This document shows positions 9,685-20,514 of a stretch of 64,000 nt of DNA, piece after piece; position 1 is the first letter of the stretch, and each line of letters starts with the position of its first letter. Source of the stretch: Moraxella ovis (lineage in GTDB: Bacteria; Pseudomonadota; Gammaproteobacteria; Pseudomonadales; Moraxellaceae); contig NZ_UGPW01000001.1 of assembly GCF_900453105.1 (NCBI RefSeq), forward strand, positions 1,488,001-1,552,000, in the 5' to 3' direction. The position numbers and the translations under genes were made by a program. The notes under the pieces are model-generated. The model was not told the origin of the DNA. It saw only the letters and a list, made by a program, of their open reading frames with translations, and ran no database searches.

Positions 9685-11541
9685 TTATACCACCATCATT
9701 ATTGCCAAAAGTAGCACAACTGCCAACCCCAAGCCGAAGCTCACCGCATGAGAGCCCAGTCGCCCTGTTTGAGTTTTGGTCGTAAGCTTATTGCCCACGC
9801 TTGCCAATGCTGGCAAAATGTTCCAAAGTTTGTCCACAGGGTCGCTCTTTAATAGCTTGCAAATCGCCAAAAACGGCCTAACAAACACAATGTCATAAAG
9901 AGCGTCAAAACCCAGCCCATGATAGCACCAATAAGTACACGCCCCACCAAAGGCAGAATTTGTCCATTTTGTCAAAATCTTACCCTTGTCAAGCACATAC
10001 AAAAAGTAAGCTGCCGCCAAGCCAAGTGCGGTTACGCCCACAGCGATAATCTCGGCGGTGTGCTTGCCGTCTGTAAGGGCACTAACCACACTCGCTGGCA
10101 AGACATTTGCCAAAGGTGGATGAATCCACGCCCCAATCCCTGTCGATAGCACCAGTAGCACCGCCAAAGGCAGGGCATAGCTGATACCAGATAGCTTCTC
10201 GCCATGCGTTTTTTCTTGCCCAAAGAACACGAGATAAATCAAACGGAAGGTATAAATTGACGTTAAGAACGCCCCAAACACGCCTGCCCAAAACAGGCTC
10301 ATGTGTCCTGTGGCATAAGTTTCCCACAAAATCGCTTCTTTGGAATAAAAGCCAACCGTTACAAAAGGCAAGGCAACCAACGCCCCACCACCAACGACAA
10401 ACGACCAAAACACAAGGGGGATTTTTTTACGCAGACCGCCCATCTTAAAGATGTTTTGCTCATGGTGTGTTGAGATAATCACCGCTCCACTGGCTAGGAA
10501 TAACAAGGCTTTAAAAAATGCGTGCGTCATCAAATGAAAAATCGCCACTTGCCACGCCCCAACGCCCAAAGCGATGAACATATAACCAAGCTGGCTCATG
10601 GTAGAGTAAGCAAGCACACGCTTAATGTCAGTCTGTGCCAACGCGCAAAATCCTGCCACGAGCATAGACAACGCCCCCACACCACCAACCACATACAATA
10701 GCACGTCAGGGGTCAGCATAAAGACAGGGTGCATACGGGCAATCAGATACACCCCTGCGGTTACCATGGTAGCCGCGTGAATCAGAGCCGAAACAGGCGT
10801 AGGACCCGCCATGGCATCGGCAAGCCAAGTGTGCAGTGGAATTTGAGCTGATTTACCAAACGCCCCACCCACAAGCATGAGAGCGGTCAGCACCATGGTA
10901 GGATTATTGACGGTAAACAGCTCGGGAGCTTTGGCGATGATAGTATGAATGTCTAGCGTGCCAAACTGTTGGTACAACAAAAACAGCCCAATCGCCAAAA
11001 ACACATCGCCCACACGGGTTACGGTAAATGCCTTGATAGCCGCCCGTCCATTAGCTCGGTTGTGATAATAAAAACCGATAAGTAGGTAAGAGCAGATACC
11101 CACGCCTTCCCAGCCCAGATAGAGTAGGAGTAAGTTATCCGCTTGTACAAGCAATAACATACTTGCCACAAATAGATTTAGATAACTAAAAAAACGGGCA
11201 TATCCTGTCTCGCCTTTCATATACCAACTGGCAAACAGATGAATCAAAAAGCCCACGCCTGTGATGATGGCGGTCATGGTCAAGGACAAACCGTCCAACG
11301 CCAAGCCAAATTTTGGGGCAAAACCGCCCACCGACAACCACGTCCACAGTGTCGTAAATACCGTCTTATCACTGCTGTTCGCCAAATAATCCACACCCAC
11401 AACTGCCGTGGTCAAGGCGGACAAACCCATGACTCCCACGCCGATTATCGTGGCAAGTTTTTCTGAAATTCTATCTCGCCCTGTGGCTAATATCAAAAAG
11501 CCAATCAAGGGGAAAATAAAGGTCAATGCTAACAAATTCAT
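9685..11541 (-). CDS. nuoL: NADH-quinone oxidoreductase subunit L
   Basis: NuoL is the distal proton pump of complex I, with a long lateral helix at its C-terminus. The 618-residue length is normal. The antiporter core appears as LLLLYLGWEGVGICSYLLIG, GKSAQIPLHTWLADAMAGPT and TDIKRVLAYSTMSQLGYMF. nuoK ends six bases upstream and nuoM begins one base downstream, all on the minus strand, as in the canonical K-L-M-N block. Confidence 0.97.
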   Translation of the reverse strand: MNLLALTFIFPLIGFLILATGRDRISEKLATIIGVGVMGLSALTTAVVGVDYLANSSDKTVFTTLWTWLSVGGFAPKFGLALDGLSLTMTAIITGVGFLIHLFASWYMKGETGYARFFSYLNLFVASMLLLVQADNLLLLYLGWEGVGICSYLLIGFYYHNRANGRAAIKAFTVTRVGDVFLAIGLFLLYQQFGTLDIHTIIAKAPELFTVNNPTMVLTALMLVGGAFGKSAQIPLHTWLADAMAGPTPVSALIHAATMVTAGVYLIARMHPVFMLTPDVLLYVVGGVGALSMLVAGFCALAQTDIKRVLAYSTMSQLGYMFIALGVGAWQVAIFHLMTHAFFKALLFLASGAVIISTHHEQNIFKMGGLRKKIPLVFWSFVVGGGALVALPFVTVGFYSKEAILWETYATGHMSLFWAGVFGAFLTSIYTFRLIYLVFFGQEKTHGEKLSGISYALPLAVLLVLSTGIGAWIHPPLANVLPASVVSALTDGKHTAEIIAVGVTALGLAAAYFLYVLDKGKILTKWTNSAFGGACTYWCYHGLGFDALYDIVFVRPFLAICKLLKSDPVDKLWNILPALASVGNKLTTKTQTGRLGSHAVSFGLGLAVVLLLAIMMVV

Positions 11542-11547
11542 ACCGCC

Positions 11548-11898
11548 CTACCCCTTTAATTCACTGGCACGATTGACATCAAGGCTTCTAAATCGATGAT
11601 AAAACTGCAACAGTATGGCAAGCCCGATCGCCGCTTCGGCTGCCGCCAGTGTCAAGACAAAAATAAACATAATCTGCCCGTCTGCCTTGCCCCAAATATT
11701 ACTCCCCACCACAAAGGCAAGGGCGGCGGCGTTCATCATAATCTCTAAACTCATAAGCATAAACAGCACATTTCGTCTTGCCATGACCCCAACCAAGCCA
11801 ATGACAAAGAGTATCGCCGAGACAATCAAGGCATGATGAGCAGGCACGCCAAGACTGGCAAGCTCTGCCGTTTGGGTTGCCGTTTGTAAAGAACTCAT
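11548..11898 (-). CDS. nuoK: NADH-quinone oxidoreductase subunit K
   Basis: NuoK is a small membrane subunit of complex I with three transmembrane helices. The core sequence [20 protein letters not shown] carries the conserved membrane glutamate, and [16 protein letters not shown] holds the second one. At 116 residues it is about 15 longer than E. coli NuoK, because of an N-terminal stretch before [14 protein letters not shown]; an internal start is possible but no better ribosome site is evident. It overlaps the nuoJ stop by 4 bp (ATGA), so translation is probably coupled. Confidence 0.96.
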   Translation of the reverse strand: MSSLQTATQTAELASLGVPAHHALIVSAILFVIGLVGVMARRNVLFMLMSLEIMMNAAALAFVVGSNIWGKADGQIMFIFVLTLAAAEAAIGLAILLQFYHRFRSLDVNRASELKG

Positions 11899-12521
11899 GA
11901 TTTACCCCCTTGTTGTTGGCTAAATACAGGTGCATCAGGCTGGCGGTTTGGTGCATCATTGTTTGGGTCATCTTGATAATGACTCACGTTTTCATCATCT
12001 AGGGCTTTTTTACCCAAATGATACGCCGCCACCAATGCCCCAAGCAATAAAAATCCTGCCACTTCCACAAGCAAGACATATTGGGTAAATAGGCTAATGC
12101 CGACATCTTTTACACCAATGGTGTTATCTTGTAACATGGTGCTACCCCCTGCGGTCAAAAACCCAACAAGCACGCCACCGATGATAAGCGTCATACAAAA
12201 CGGGGTTGCCCACGCATTGGCAGTCAGCCACGTCTTCTCTTCTGTGGTGTCCGTGCCTAAGTTTAACATCATAATGACAAACACAAATAAGACCAAAATC
12301 GCCCCAGCATAGACAATCATTTCAAGCACGCCTGCAAATGGAGCTCCGATGATAAAGAAAATCCCCGCCACCGCCAGTAGGCTCACTATCATGGATAAAA
12401 TGGCATGGACGGGATTGGCGTGCGTAACCACCCTTAGGCTTGCCCAAATCGCCATCAGCGACAAGGCATAAAAGCCCACCGCATCGCCATTTGCCAAAAA
12501 CGCCTTTAACACATCAATCAT
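11895..12521 (-). CDS. nuoJ: NADH-quinone oxidoreductase subunit J
   Basis: NuoJ is a membrane subunit at the heart of the complex I arm. Five hydrophobic segments are visible; the hallmark is [19 protein letters not shown] followed by [20 protein letters not shown], the latter containing the pi-bulge helix. The 208-residue length includes a polar C-terminal tail ([15 protein letters not shown]). It overlaps nuoI and nuoK by 4 bp at each end. Confidence 0.96.
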   Translation of the reverse strand: MIDVLKAFLANGDAVGFYALSLMAIWASLRVVTHANPVHAILSMIVSLLAVAGIFFIIGAPFAGVLEMIVYAGAILVLFVFVIMMLNLGTDTTEEKTWLTANAWATPFCMTLIIGGVLVGFLTAGGSTMLQDNTIGVKDVGISLFTQYVLLVEVAGFLLLGALVAAYHLGKKALDDENVSHYQDDPNNDAPNRQPDAPVFSQQQGGKS

Positions 12522-13066
12522 GGCAACAAACTCCGTACATTAACAGGCTCTGCTTCACGCTCGTGCGACCCTTTGGGCTTATCGTCTGTTGCCATGCCTG
12601 TTACTCGATAATAGTTATATTCTGGGTATTTGCCCACGCCACTAATCAGCAAATGCTCTTTTTCATAGACCAGATTTTGGCGGTTGTATTCACCAAGCTC
12701 AAAATCAGGGGTTAGCTGAATGGCGGTAGTCGGACAGGCTTCTTCGCACATACCACAAAACACACAACGGCTAAAATTGATACGAAAAAATTCAGGATAC
12801 CAACGACCGTCTTCACGCTCCGCCTTTTGTAGGCTAATACAGCCCACAGGACACGCCACCGCACATAGGTTGCACGCCACACAGCGTTCATCGCCGTCAG
12901 GGTCTCTTGTCAGTACAATTCGCCCACGAAAACGGGGCGGTACAGGCACAGGCTGTTCGGGGTACAAAATCGTGTCTCGTGGACGCAAGGCATGAGAATT
13001 TACCATCCACATAGAGCGTACAATGGTAAAAATGCCCACCGCCGTATTTTTTAAAGTTGCAAACAT
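12518..13066 (-). CDS. nuoI: NADH-quinone oxidoreductase subunit I (two 4Fe-4S clusters)
   Basis: NuoI carries clusters N6a and N6b that pass electrons from NuoG towards NuoB. Two CxxCxxCxxxCP motifs are plain: [17 protein letters not shown] and [17 protein letters not shown]. The 182-residue length matches E. coli NuoI. It sits between nuoH (stop one base upstream of its start) and nuoJ (4-bp overlap). Confidence 0.97.
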   Translation of the reverse strand: MFATLKNTAVGIFTIVRSMWMVNSHALRPRDTILYPEQPVPVPPRFRGRIVLTRDPDGDERCVACNLCAVACPVGCISLQKAEREDGRWYPEFFRINFSRCVFCGMCEEACPTTAIQLTPDFELGEYNRQNLVYEKEHLLISGVGKYPEYNYYRVTGMATDDKPKGSHEREAEPVNVRSLLP

Positions 13067-14095
13067 TTAATTCACCATCAAAATCACAAAAGCAGTCGCC
13101 AATAGGTTTAGCAAGGTTACAGGTAAACACACTTTCCAGCCAAAATTCATCACTTGGTCATAACGTGGACGCATGAGCGAGCCACGAGCCAACACAAATA
13201 AGGTCATAAAAAACAAGGTCTTAATCAAAAACCAAAACACAGGCGGAACAAAGGGCAAATCTAGGTTAAAAGGAGCAAGCCAACCCCCAAAAAACAAGCA
13301 GGTCATCAAGGCACTAATCACCACGACATTGACATACTCGCCAATAAAGAACATACCAAATTTCATGCCTGAGTATTCCACATGATACCCTTCAGCAAGC
13401 TCTTGCTCGGCTTCTGGTTGGTCAAAGGGGTGTCTGTGCGTAACCGCCACGCCTGCCACCACAAAGGTCAAAAAGCCCAAAAACTGCGGAATGACGTTCC
13501 AGACAGTTGTTTGAGCTTCAACAATCTCACGCAAATTAAACGAGCCTGCCATCGCCACCACACCCATGAGCGACAAGCCCAAAAACACCTCATAGCTAAT
13601 CGTCTGAGCTGCCGAACGCAGTCCACCTAACAGCGAGAACTTATTGGCACTTGCCCAACCGCCAAACATCACCGCATACACAGCAAGCCCTGCCATGGCA
13701 AAAAAGAACAAAATGCCAATGTTCCAATCCGCCGCCCCAAGCGTGGGCGATAGCGGAATAATGGCAAAACTTGCCAAAGCGGTAAACATGGCAATGGCAG
13801 GGGCGAGCGTAAACAGGCGTTTGTCGGCAAAATTGGGTGTCCAGTCTTCCTTAAAAAAGATTTTTAGCATATCCGCCACCAGTTGTAGCGACCCTTGCCA
13901 ACCGACCCTATTTGGACCATAGCGGTCTTGCCACAGGGCAAGCATACGCCGTTCATAGACAATCATGAGTGCTGCCGTGATGACTAGCCCTAAAAAGATA
14001 ATCAAGGTCTGGGCGGTCATAAAAATAAGCGACCACCACTCAAAGGACAAACCGCCAAGCCATGACGGCACATCAGGAATCACACGAATACTCAT
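13067..14095 (-). CDS. nuoH: NADH-quinone oxidoreductase subunit H
   Basis: NuoH forms most of the quinone chamber of complex I. The 342-residue protein has about eight hydrophobic segments and the conserved loops [20 protein letters not shown] and [20 protein letters not shown], whose acidic residues line the quinone path. nuoG ends directly before its start codon. Confidence 0.97.
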   Translation of the reverse strand: MSIRVIPDVPSWLGGLSFEWWSLIFMTAQTLIIFLGLVITAALMIVYERRMLALWQDRYGPNRVGWQGSLQLVADMLKIFFKEDWTPNFADKRLFTLAPAIAMFTALASFAIIPLSPTLGAADWNIGILFFFAMAGLAVYAVMFGGWASANKFSLLGGLRSAAQTISYEVFLGLSLMGVVAMAGSFNLREIVEAQTTVWNVIPQFLGFLTFVVAGVAVTHRHPFDQPEAEQELAEGYHVEYSGMKFGMFFIGEYVNVVVISALMTCLFFGGWLAPFNLDLPFVPPVFWFLIKTLFFMTLFVLARGSLMRPRYDQVMNFGWKVCLPVTLLNLLATAFVILMVN

Positions 14096-17000
14096 TTATG
14101 CCCCCACTTGCATTGCTAACGGTGCGTTATTAAACCCAGCTTTTGGTGTAAAGATAGTTTCACGCTTGATATTAGCGAGATTTGCCACACTTTTTTGATA
14201 TTCAGGCACATAGACAGGCGTGTCGGCTTCCGCCTTTTTGACGGTTGTCGGCACACCGACCATAAACGGCACAAGCCCGTCAGGATAGCCGATACAGCCG
14301 TCCGCCACATAGTCCGCCACGTCCACAGGCAGGGTAATCTCTATCCCATGCTGGGCAAGGGTTAGCTTATCGCCTGCCTTGATAATCCAACGCTTGGCAT
14401 CATCATCGCTGATTGTCCATGTGGCAGGCTTAATTTGGCTTACCACCACAGGGCTACGGCTTGCCATGTGTGAGCTTGCAAATAGATTATGCACAGGCAC
14501 AACGACCGCACGACCGTCAAAAATGCTCGTGCTTATCATGCTGTCAAGCTCGGCTTTGTCAAATACCGTCTCAACTTTTGGCAAGTCATCAAACAGACGA
14601 ATGCCGACATCTCCGCCTTTTAGCCGTCCGCCCACTTTGTCTTGGATCTTGTTCCATGCTTGGGGCGAGTTCCAGCCTGCACTCCACGCAAATGGGATAA
14701 GGCTTGGGTCAGTCTTATCGCCCACATAGCCTTCCATGGAGAACGTCAAACCACTGTCTAAGTCCTTAGGTTGCATGGGTTCGTGGATAGAAATGGGCGA
14801 GCGTAACACCGTCCGCCCCGAATAACGGCGTGGCTCACGGGCGACTTTTAGCCCTGTAATGCGATAGTCCGACTCAGGAGCAACGTCTTTGATTTGGGCA
14901 AGGTGTGGATAATCGGTGATAAGCTCATCAATGACATCATCAAGATGATACCAAGTTGGCTCATCATTGCCATTTGTTAAACTGGTGCCAATCAAGGCAT
15001 TAGCGACAGCGTGTAGCCAACGCCAACTGTCTTTTAGCTCGCTGTTTGGCTCATAGTATTTTTTGTCAAAACTGGCAAAAAACCGCCCTGCTCGCCCTTC
15101 GGCAGACACAAGCGTGCCGTCGCTTTCTGCAAATGACGCACCAGATAGCACCATGTCGGCTTTGGTGTGCCAGTCATAAGACTGGTGGTCTAGGACGATA
15201 AGCGTTTTTTCGGTCAATTTGTCAAATTGGCTTGGGGCAAGGTTGGCTAAGTCATGTTCTAGCACCACCACCGCCTCAAATTCTTTTGCCAGCACTTCTT
15301 CTATCGCCTGTCCGCCAAGCAAGTTTACGCCCACGCTATTCGCCTCTGGCATGGCAACGTACACGCCTGTTTTGTCGGCATATAGAGCATTTATTTTTAA
15401 TAAACGAGATGACAGCTCTTTTTCAAACTCATTGGGGTCTCGCTCTGTGGTGTGTGTGCCGTCCGTTTTGGCATCTTTATCAGGGTCAATGAATTGACGA
15501 GCCACTTCATCACGGATTTTGGCGTTTTGCACTTCCACAAATTCACGCTCCACATGGGCGATTTTGGCACGTTTGGCGGTCAAGGTTTGGGCAATATAGC
15601 CTGTCGCTTGTACGATTGCTTTTGATGACAAGCTGGTGCCTGTGATGACAAGTGGACGGTTTGCCATAATCAAATCATAAGCGATATGATGAGCCAAGAA
15701 CTCCATTGCCATGTTCTCATCTATCGCAAGATTTGGCTCTTGTTCTTTGGCAAAAATGGCGTTCTCGCTTTTGCCAATCTCATCTAGTGTATCAGCATAG
15801 CCCTTGATGATGTCGCCCACCATAAAGCCCAATTTGGCGATGTCGTTTGGCGTGGCAACGGCAGACACTTTGGCGATGTCGGACAGCTTGGTATCCACCA
15901 CGCTCGCCACATAAATGGGACTGTACGCCTCTTGCCCGATACGCTTGACAGGCTCGGCAAGCCAATGCTCGGTTTTTAGGGCAGTTGCCATTTGGCGGGC
16001 TTTGTTTTTGGACGCTTGACGCACCGACAAGGCGACACGGCTTGCCGTTTGGGTCAAATCCTCACCCAACACAAACACGCTATCTGCCATCTCAATCTCT
16101 GCCAAAGACACATTATGCACATCTTTGTGGCGTAACAGCGCCACGCCCAAATCCACCACGTCTTTGACAACCGCTCGCTCGCCTGTGCTGTAATAATCGC
16201 TTCCGACCAGTTTTTTTAGGGCAAAATTACTCTCCAAACTTGCCCGAGCCGAACCAATGCCGATGACGTTTTTGCCTTTTAATAACTCCGCCACGCTATC
16301 GACCGCAAGGCTTGCACTGGTTTTGACAAATTGTCCGTTTACATTCTGCACAGGCTGGGTTGGGCGATCGCTACGATTGACATAGCCATAGCCAAAACGC
16401 CCACGGTCGCATAAGAAATAGCCGTTTACGTCATGGTTATAGCGGTTTTCAATACGTCTAAGCTCGCCATAACGCTCGCCTGCCGAGATGTTACAACCGC
16501 TTGAACAGCCGTGGCAAATGCTTGGGGCGTATTGCATGTCCCATTTACGGTTGTAGCGGTCTGAGTGCGTTTTGTCGGTAAACACCCCTGTGGGGCAAAC
16601 TTCGGTCAAGTTACCACTAAATTCACTCTGTAACTGTCCGCTCTCTTCACGCCCAAAATAGACACGGTTATTTGACGCATACACCCCAAAATCCGTGCCA
16701 CCTGCGTAATCCTTATAAAACCGCACACAGCGATAGCAAGCGATACAGCGGTTCATTTCATGATTGATAAACGCTCCTAAGTCTTGGTTGTGGTGCGTGC
16801 GTTTGGTAAAGCGGTAACGGCGTTTTCTATGTCCGCTCATGTAGGTCATGTCTTGCAAATGACAATGACCACCCTCCTCACAAGTTGGGCAATCGTGGGG
16901 GTGGTTGGTCATCAAGTATTCCACGATGCTTTTGCGAAATGCCTTTGCCTCGGCATCGTCCACCGAAATCCAAGTATCGCTTTTTGGCGTGGGGGCAATC

Positions 17001-17212
17001 ATACAGCTCATGACCAACTTGCCACGCCCTGTCTGATAATCCTCCTCACTCATGTACTGCTTGACCGCACATTGACGGCACGACCCCACCGAACCCAAGG
17101 CAGGATGATAACAAAAATACGGCACGTCAATGCCAAGCGACAGACACGCCTGCAATAGGTTGTCCGAGCCGTCCACGTCATAGGTTTTGCCATCTATATG
17201 AAGGATTGCCAT
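14096..17212 (-). CDS. nuoG: NADH-quinone oxidoreductase subunit G (1,038 aa)
   Basis: NuoG is the large iron-sulfur subunit of the peripheral arm. The N-terminus has the 2Fe-2S ferredoxin fold with VPYFCYHPALGSVGSCRQC, then HDCPTCEEGGHCHLQDM (His-Cys3 N5 cluster) and CIACYRCVRFYKDYAGG (N4). A molybdopterin-oxidoreductase-like domain opens with the APSICHGCSSGCNISAGER cysteines (N7 type). The length exceeds E. coli NuoG (about 908) because of insertions in the C-terminal domain, for example a charged stretch around GTHTTERDPNEFEKELSS. The start at 17212 (MAILHIDGKTYDVDG) begins the ferredoxin fold; the 27-codon upstream extension lies inside nuoF and is discarded. The gene starts one base after the nuoF stop. 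Confidence 0.96.
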   Translation of the reverse strand: MAILHIDGKTYDVDGSDNLLQACLSLGIDVPYFCYHPALGSVGSCRQCAVKQYMSEEDYQTGRGKLVMSCMIAPTPKSDTWISVDDAEAKAFRKSIVEYLMTNHPHDCPTCEEGGHCHLQDMTYMSGHRKRRYRFTKRTHHNQDLGAFINHEMNRCIACYRCVRFYKDYAGGTDFGVYASNNRVYFGREESGQLQSEFSGNLTEVCPTGVFTDKTHSDRYNRKWDMQYAPSICHGCSSGCNISAGERYGELRRIENRYNHDVNGYFLCDRGRFGYGYVNRSDRPTQPVQNVNGQFVKTSASLAVDSVAELLKGKNVIGIGSARASLESNFALKKLVGSDYYSTGERAVVKDVVDLGVALLRHKDVHNVSLAEIEMADSVFVLGEDLTQTASRVALSVRQASKNKARQMATALKTEHWLAEPVKRIGQEAYSPIYVASVVDTKLSDIAKVSAVATPNDIAKLGFMVGDIIKGYADTLDEIGKSENAIFAKEQEPNLAIDENMAMEFLAHHIAYDLIMANRPLVITGTSLSSKAIVQATGYIAQTLTAKRAKIAHVEREFVEVQNAKIRDEVARQFIDPDKDAKTDGTHTTERDPNEFEKELSSRLLKINALYADKTGVYVAMPEANSVGVNLLGGQAIEEVLAKEFEAVVVLEHDLANLAPSQFDKLTEKTLIVLDHQSYDWHTKADMVLSGASFAESDGTLVSAEGRAGRFFASFDKKYYEPNSELKDSWRWLHAVANALIGTSLTNGNDEPTWYHLDDVIDELITDYPHLAQIKDVAPESDYRITGLKVAREPRRYSGRTVLRSPISIHEPMQPKDLDSGLTFSMEGYVGDKTDPSLIPFAWSAGWNSPQAWNKIQDKVGGRLKGGDVGIRLFDDLPKVETVFDKAELDSMISTSIFDGRAVVVPVHNLFASSHMASRSPVVVSQIKPATWTISDDDAKRWIIKAGDKLTLAQHGIEITLPVDVADYVADGCIGYPDGLVPFMVGVPTTVKKAEADTPVYVPEYQKSVANLANIKRETIFTPKAGFNNAPLAMQVGA

Positions 17213-17213
17213 G

Positions 17214-18632
17214 TTATGCCCCCACTTTGTTGTCTTGTGGCTCTGATTTGCCCACTTTTGCCTCAAATTCATGACGGAAATAGCGTAACGCACTCATGAG
17301 TGGCTCCATCGCCCCTGGGGCATGGGCACAAAAGGTCTTGCCAAGCCATAAATCTCGTGTCAGCTCGGACAATTTGTCAATGTCGTCCGCTTGCCCTTGT
17401 CCGTTTTCCATCGCATCAAGGATTTTTACGCCCCACGGCAAGCCATCACGGCAAGGGGTACACCAACCGCACGATTCTCTTTGAAAAAACTGTTGTAAGT
17501 TTCTAGACAGGCTTACCATGTCTTGCGTTTCGTCCACGACCATCATAAGACACGTCCCAAGGCGTGAGCCTGCCTTCATAATCGGGTCAAAATCCATGAC
17601 AAGGTCAAGGTGTTCATCGCTTGCCGTCAAAAAGTCGGTACTCGCTCCGCCAGGTAGCCACGCCTTTAAGGTTAAGCCGTCCTGCATACCGCCAGCAAGC
17701 TCAATCAGCTCACGAGCTGTATAGCCAAATGGCACTTCCCACAGCCCTGCGTCCTTGACACGACCGCTACACCCCATAATCTTAGTGCCAGGGGTGGTGG
17801 ATTTGCCTTTGGCGTTTGGCAAGGATAAATACCACTCCACCCCATTTAACAAAATGGCAGGCATGTTGTTTAAGGTTTCAACGTTATTGACCACCGTTGG
17901 GCGACCCCACGCCCCAGAGACTTGGGGAAATGGCGGTTTGGTGCGTGGGTTGGCACGGCGACCCTCCAAACAGTTGATAAGAGCCGTCTCCTCGCCACAG
18001 ATGTACCGCCCTGCCCCTGTGTGGACATGCAATTCAAAGTTAAAATCCGTCCCCAAAATACCCTCGCCAAGCAAATTATTGGCGATACATTCGTTAATGG
18101 CGTTTTGTAAGCGTTCGGCGGCTAGGACATATTCGCCACGAATAAAGATATAGCCCACGCTCGCCCCAATGGCATAGGCGGTAATGAGCATTCCTTCAAT
18201 CAGCTGAAAAGGCAGTCGCTCCATTAAAAGACGGTCTTTAAACGTCCCCGGTTCCATTTCATCGGCATTACAAATCAGATAACGAACACCGCCGTCAGGC
18301 GGCGTCATAAAGGTCCATTTTAACCCTGCGTTAAAGCCTGCACCGCCACGCCCACGCACGTTGGCGGTTTTTATCATCTCGCCTACTTCTCTTGGGTCTT
18401 TGGCTAGGGCGTTTTTTAGCCCTTTAAAACCGTCCAAGGCTTTATAATCTGCCAATGTCAGCACTGCATCATGATGATACAGTCGCCATGTCAAGGGGTG
18501 AGTAAGCGAAGTCGGTGCTTGACCGTCCGCCAGTCCTACGCCCCAGATTGGCGTTTTTTGGCGATTTAGTTGGCTTGGGGCAAGTCCGTTTTTACGAGCA
18601 TTGATTTGCTCGGCGACATTTGGTTTATTCAT
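17214..18632 (-). CDS. nuoF: NADH-quinone oxidoreductase subunit F (NADH and FMN binding)
   Basis: NuoF oxidises NADH with FMN and passes electrons to its N3 4Fe-4S cluster. The FMN/NADH-binding motif GRGGAGFNAGLKWTFM and the glycine-rich YICGEETALINCLEGRRA are present, and the N3 ligands appear as ESCGWCTPCRDGLPW, with a later Cys in GKTFCAHAPGA. 472 residues is slightly longer than E. coli (445). Its ATG overlaps the nuoE stop by 4 bp. Confidence 0.97.
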   Translation of the reverse strand: MNKPNVAEQINARKNGLAPSQLNRQKTPIWGVGLADGQAPTSLTHPLTWRLYHHDAVLTLADYKALDGFKGLKNALAKDPREVGEMIKTANVRGRGGAGFNAGLKWTFMTPPDGGVRYLICNADEMEPGTFKDRLLMERLPFQLIEGMLITAYAIGASVGYIFIRGEYVLAAERLQNAINECIANNLLGEGILGTDFNFELHVHTGAGRYICGEETALINCLEGRRANPRTKPPFPQVSGAWGRPTVVNNVETLNNMPAILLNGVEWYLSLPNAKGKSTTPGTKIMGCSGRVKDAGLWEVPFGYTARELIELAGGMQDGLTLKAWLPGGASTDFLTASDEHLDLVMDFDPIMKAGSRLGTCLMMVVDETQDMVSLSRNLQQFFQRESCGWCTPCRDGLPWGVKILDAMENGQGQADDIDKLSELTRDLWLGKTFCAHAPGAMEPLMSALRYFRHEFEAKVGKSEPQDNKVGA

Positions 18633-19138
18633 GCGTATTGCTCCAACAATAGACCGACCTCAGACGGCAACACAGGTCCATAAGTATCCTCATCAATCAG
18701 CACGCTCGCCCCCTTATCGCAGTTGCCAAGACAGCAAATGGGAAGCAGGGTAAAACGACCGTCTTTTGTGGTTTGCCCATAATCAATGCCAAGCTCACGC
18801 TTAAAAGCATCCGCCAATGCCTCATAGCCGTTCAGATAACAAGCGATAGAATCACAAATCAAAATCACATGGCGACCGACTGGCATCCGATAAATGCGGT
18901 TAAAAAATGTCGCCACGCCCTCCACGTCCGCCACAGGCATGGACAGCATATGGGCTATGGCAGCCACTTGGGCATCGTCCACCCAGCCGTTACGTTTTTG
19001 GACGAGTTTTAGGGCATCAAGCACCGCCGCCCTCGGTTGTGGGTAGTGATGAATGTGATGATGAATGCCGTCAATTTCTTGAGGTGTTAAAATGGCGTGA
19101 ATGTCCACTTTGGGGGTTTTGTCGGTTACAATTTTCAT
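18629..19138 (-). CDS. nuoE: NADH-quinone oxidoreductase subunit E (2Fe-2S)
   Basis: NuoE is the thioredoxin-fold 2Fe-2S (N1a) subunit that pairs with NuoF. The ligands are seen as CDSIACYLNGYEAL and LLPICCLGNCDKG. The first of these has Cys-x4-Cys spacing, as in the family. The 169-residue length is typical. It heads the downstream block nuoE-N after the second break in the cluster; the 98 bp upstream separates it from a decayed AhpD-like gene, so a new promoter may be needed here. Confidence 0.96.
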   Translation of the reverse strand: MKIVTDKTPKVDIHAILTPQEIDGIHHHIHHYPQPRAAVLDALKLVQKRNGWVDDAQVAAIAHMLSMPVADVEGVATFFNRIYRMPVGRHVILICDSIACYLNGYEALADAFKRELGIDYGQTTKDGRFTLLPICCLGNCDKGASVLIDEDTYGPVLPSEVGLLLEQYA

Positions 19139-19236
19139 AAAAGACCTTTTTTATGAACAGCTTGCCGAAGCTGGCTACATCTGCTAGCTAAATTCGTGTA
19201 TGATAACATAAACTTACACAGTGTTGCGTTCAAATT

Positions 19237-19425
19237 TTACACAAAGTTACCATGCAAAATTCTGTGTAAGTATTTAGTAAGAATTATTCCTATTTTGCCA
19301 CCGTCCACCGTGCCATATCCTTTTGCCACCCTAAAAGATTTGGTGCTATTTTCAAATAACTGATAACATTTACCAAAAGATTGTTTGGTGTGATTGGTGA
19401 TTTGTTTCCAGTCGGCAAAAGACAT
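19237..19425 (-). pseudogene. Remnant of an AhpD / carboxymuconolactone decarboxylase-like gene
   Basis: The 62-codon frame starts MSFADWKQITNHTKQSFGKC and continues with ENSTKSFRVAKGYGTVDGGK, a pattern that resembles the N-terminus of small AhpD-like proteins (DWxxIT...F...G). It then stops far short of the about 110 residues and the catalytic CxxC motif expected. A second frame over the same bases (19290-19484) suggests frameshifting. A divergent AraC-type regulator lies beside it, a common partner of such genes, and is itself broken. The family assignment is tentative. Confidence 0.35.
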
Positions 19426-19572
19426 AATAGCCCCCTTATTAAAATTAGTTTTTGATTAACCACAATATTCAAGTATAATTGCATTACGGTGGTGCTATTA
19501 TAAAGATTTTTATTTGTTGTACTTACCTTTTTGTCTCAAAAATTAGTACAATTAATCCATTTGGGGGATTGT

Positions 19573-20449
19573 ATGCTAGGTAGTTTATTAACGCTGGCAC
19601 AACTTCGTGCAGGCGTGCATATAGATTATCGCTTGGGCGGTGAGTGGCAGATAGATCAACAGCCCACAGCAGGGCAAATGATGTTGCATATCGCAACCAA
19701 AGGGGTGGTAAAACTTGCTGTAAAAAAACACAACTCACATTTTAAGAGCGGGGGATATTGCCTTGTTTTGTGGGATAACCCACTGCATACAAAATGCCAA
19801 TGCTGACACACATCGCTTGATTGATGCCACTTGTGCTATCCAAAGTATGTCAGGGGCATTTTTGGTCAATCAAGTTGGCAACCAGACCGATTGCACAATG
19901 CTGTGCTTAAATTTTTATACCGACAAACACAGTAGCTTATTGGCAAATCTGCCAGATTTTTTTATTGTAACCTTAAATGAATAAACACTGCATCCGTTGG
20001 TAAAGTTAATGAGCGATGAAGCTCAAAACCCCAATCAAATTGGCAATGCGTTTTTGGTGGATAATTTAGCCCAATCAATACTGGTATATGTGTTGCGTGC
20101 TTTGCCTAATGAAAAATTAGGTGGTGTATTAAAGACACATCAGCACCCTAGGCTGTCAGAATTGATTACCCAAATTACCAATAAGCCTGACGATGATTTT
20201 AGCATACCTGCAATGTGTAAAAAATTGCATTTATCTCGCTCAACACTCATTCGGCTATTTCAAAAGACATTGGGTGTCGCACCGCATACTTTTGTCAAAA
20301 CGATGCGTCTTGAATATGCCGCAAGGCTTTTGCGTACCAGCCAGCAGTCGGTATTACAAATTGCCATTGAGACAGGGTTTGTCTCACAAACCCATTTTAA
20401 TCGTGCATTTAAAGCACATTATGGCCTATCTCCAAGCACTTATCGCTAA
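19573..20449 (+). pseudogene. AraC-family transcriptional regulator, frameshifted and interrupted
   Basis: Three open pieces together look like one AraC regulator with an N-terminal cupin-type sensor domain. Piece one (from 19573, MLGSLLTLAQLRAGVHIDYR) runs to about 19800, piece two continues in another frame, and an in-frame TAA at 19982-19984 precedes piece three. The last piece contains the two helix-turn-helix segments (FSIPAMCKKLHLSRSTLIRL and LQIAIETGFVSQTHFNRAFK) and ends LSPSTYR, a classic AraC C-terminus. The lesions are one frameshift near 19800 and one nonsense codon, so full-length protein is unlikely. A GTG or ATG at about 19997 could still yield the DNA-binding part alone. It is the only plus-strand gene within the nuo region. 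Confidence 0.75.
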
Positions 20450-20514
20450 CGCCAATATCAATGCAATAACATCAAAATAACAAAAGCCATTTAAAACAGA
20501 CAAATGATGCGCCA

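Noticed and set aside
10082..10408. 108-codon minus-strand frame within nuoL
   Set aside because: Shadow frame of nuoL in another register without its own start signal.
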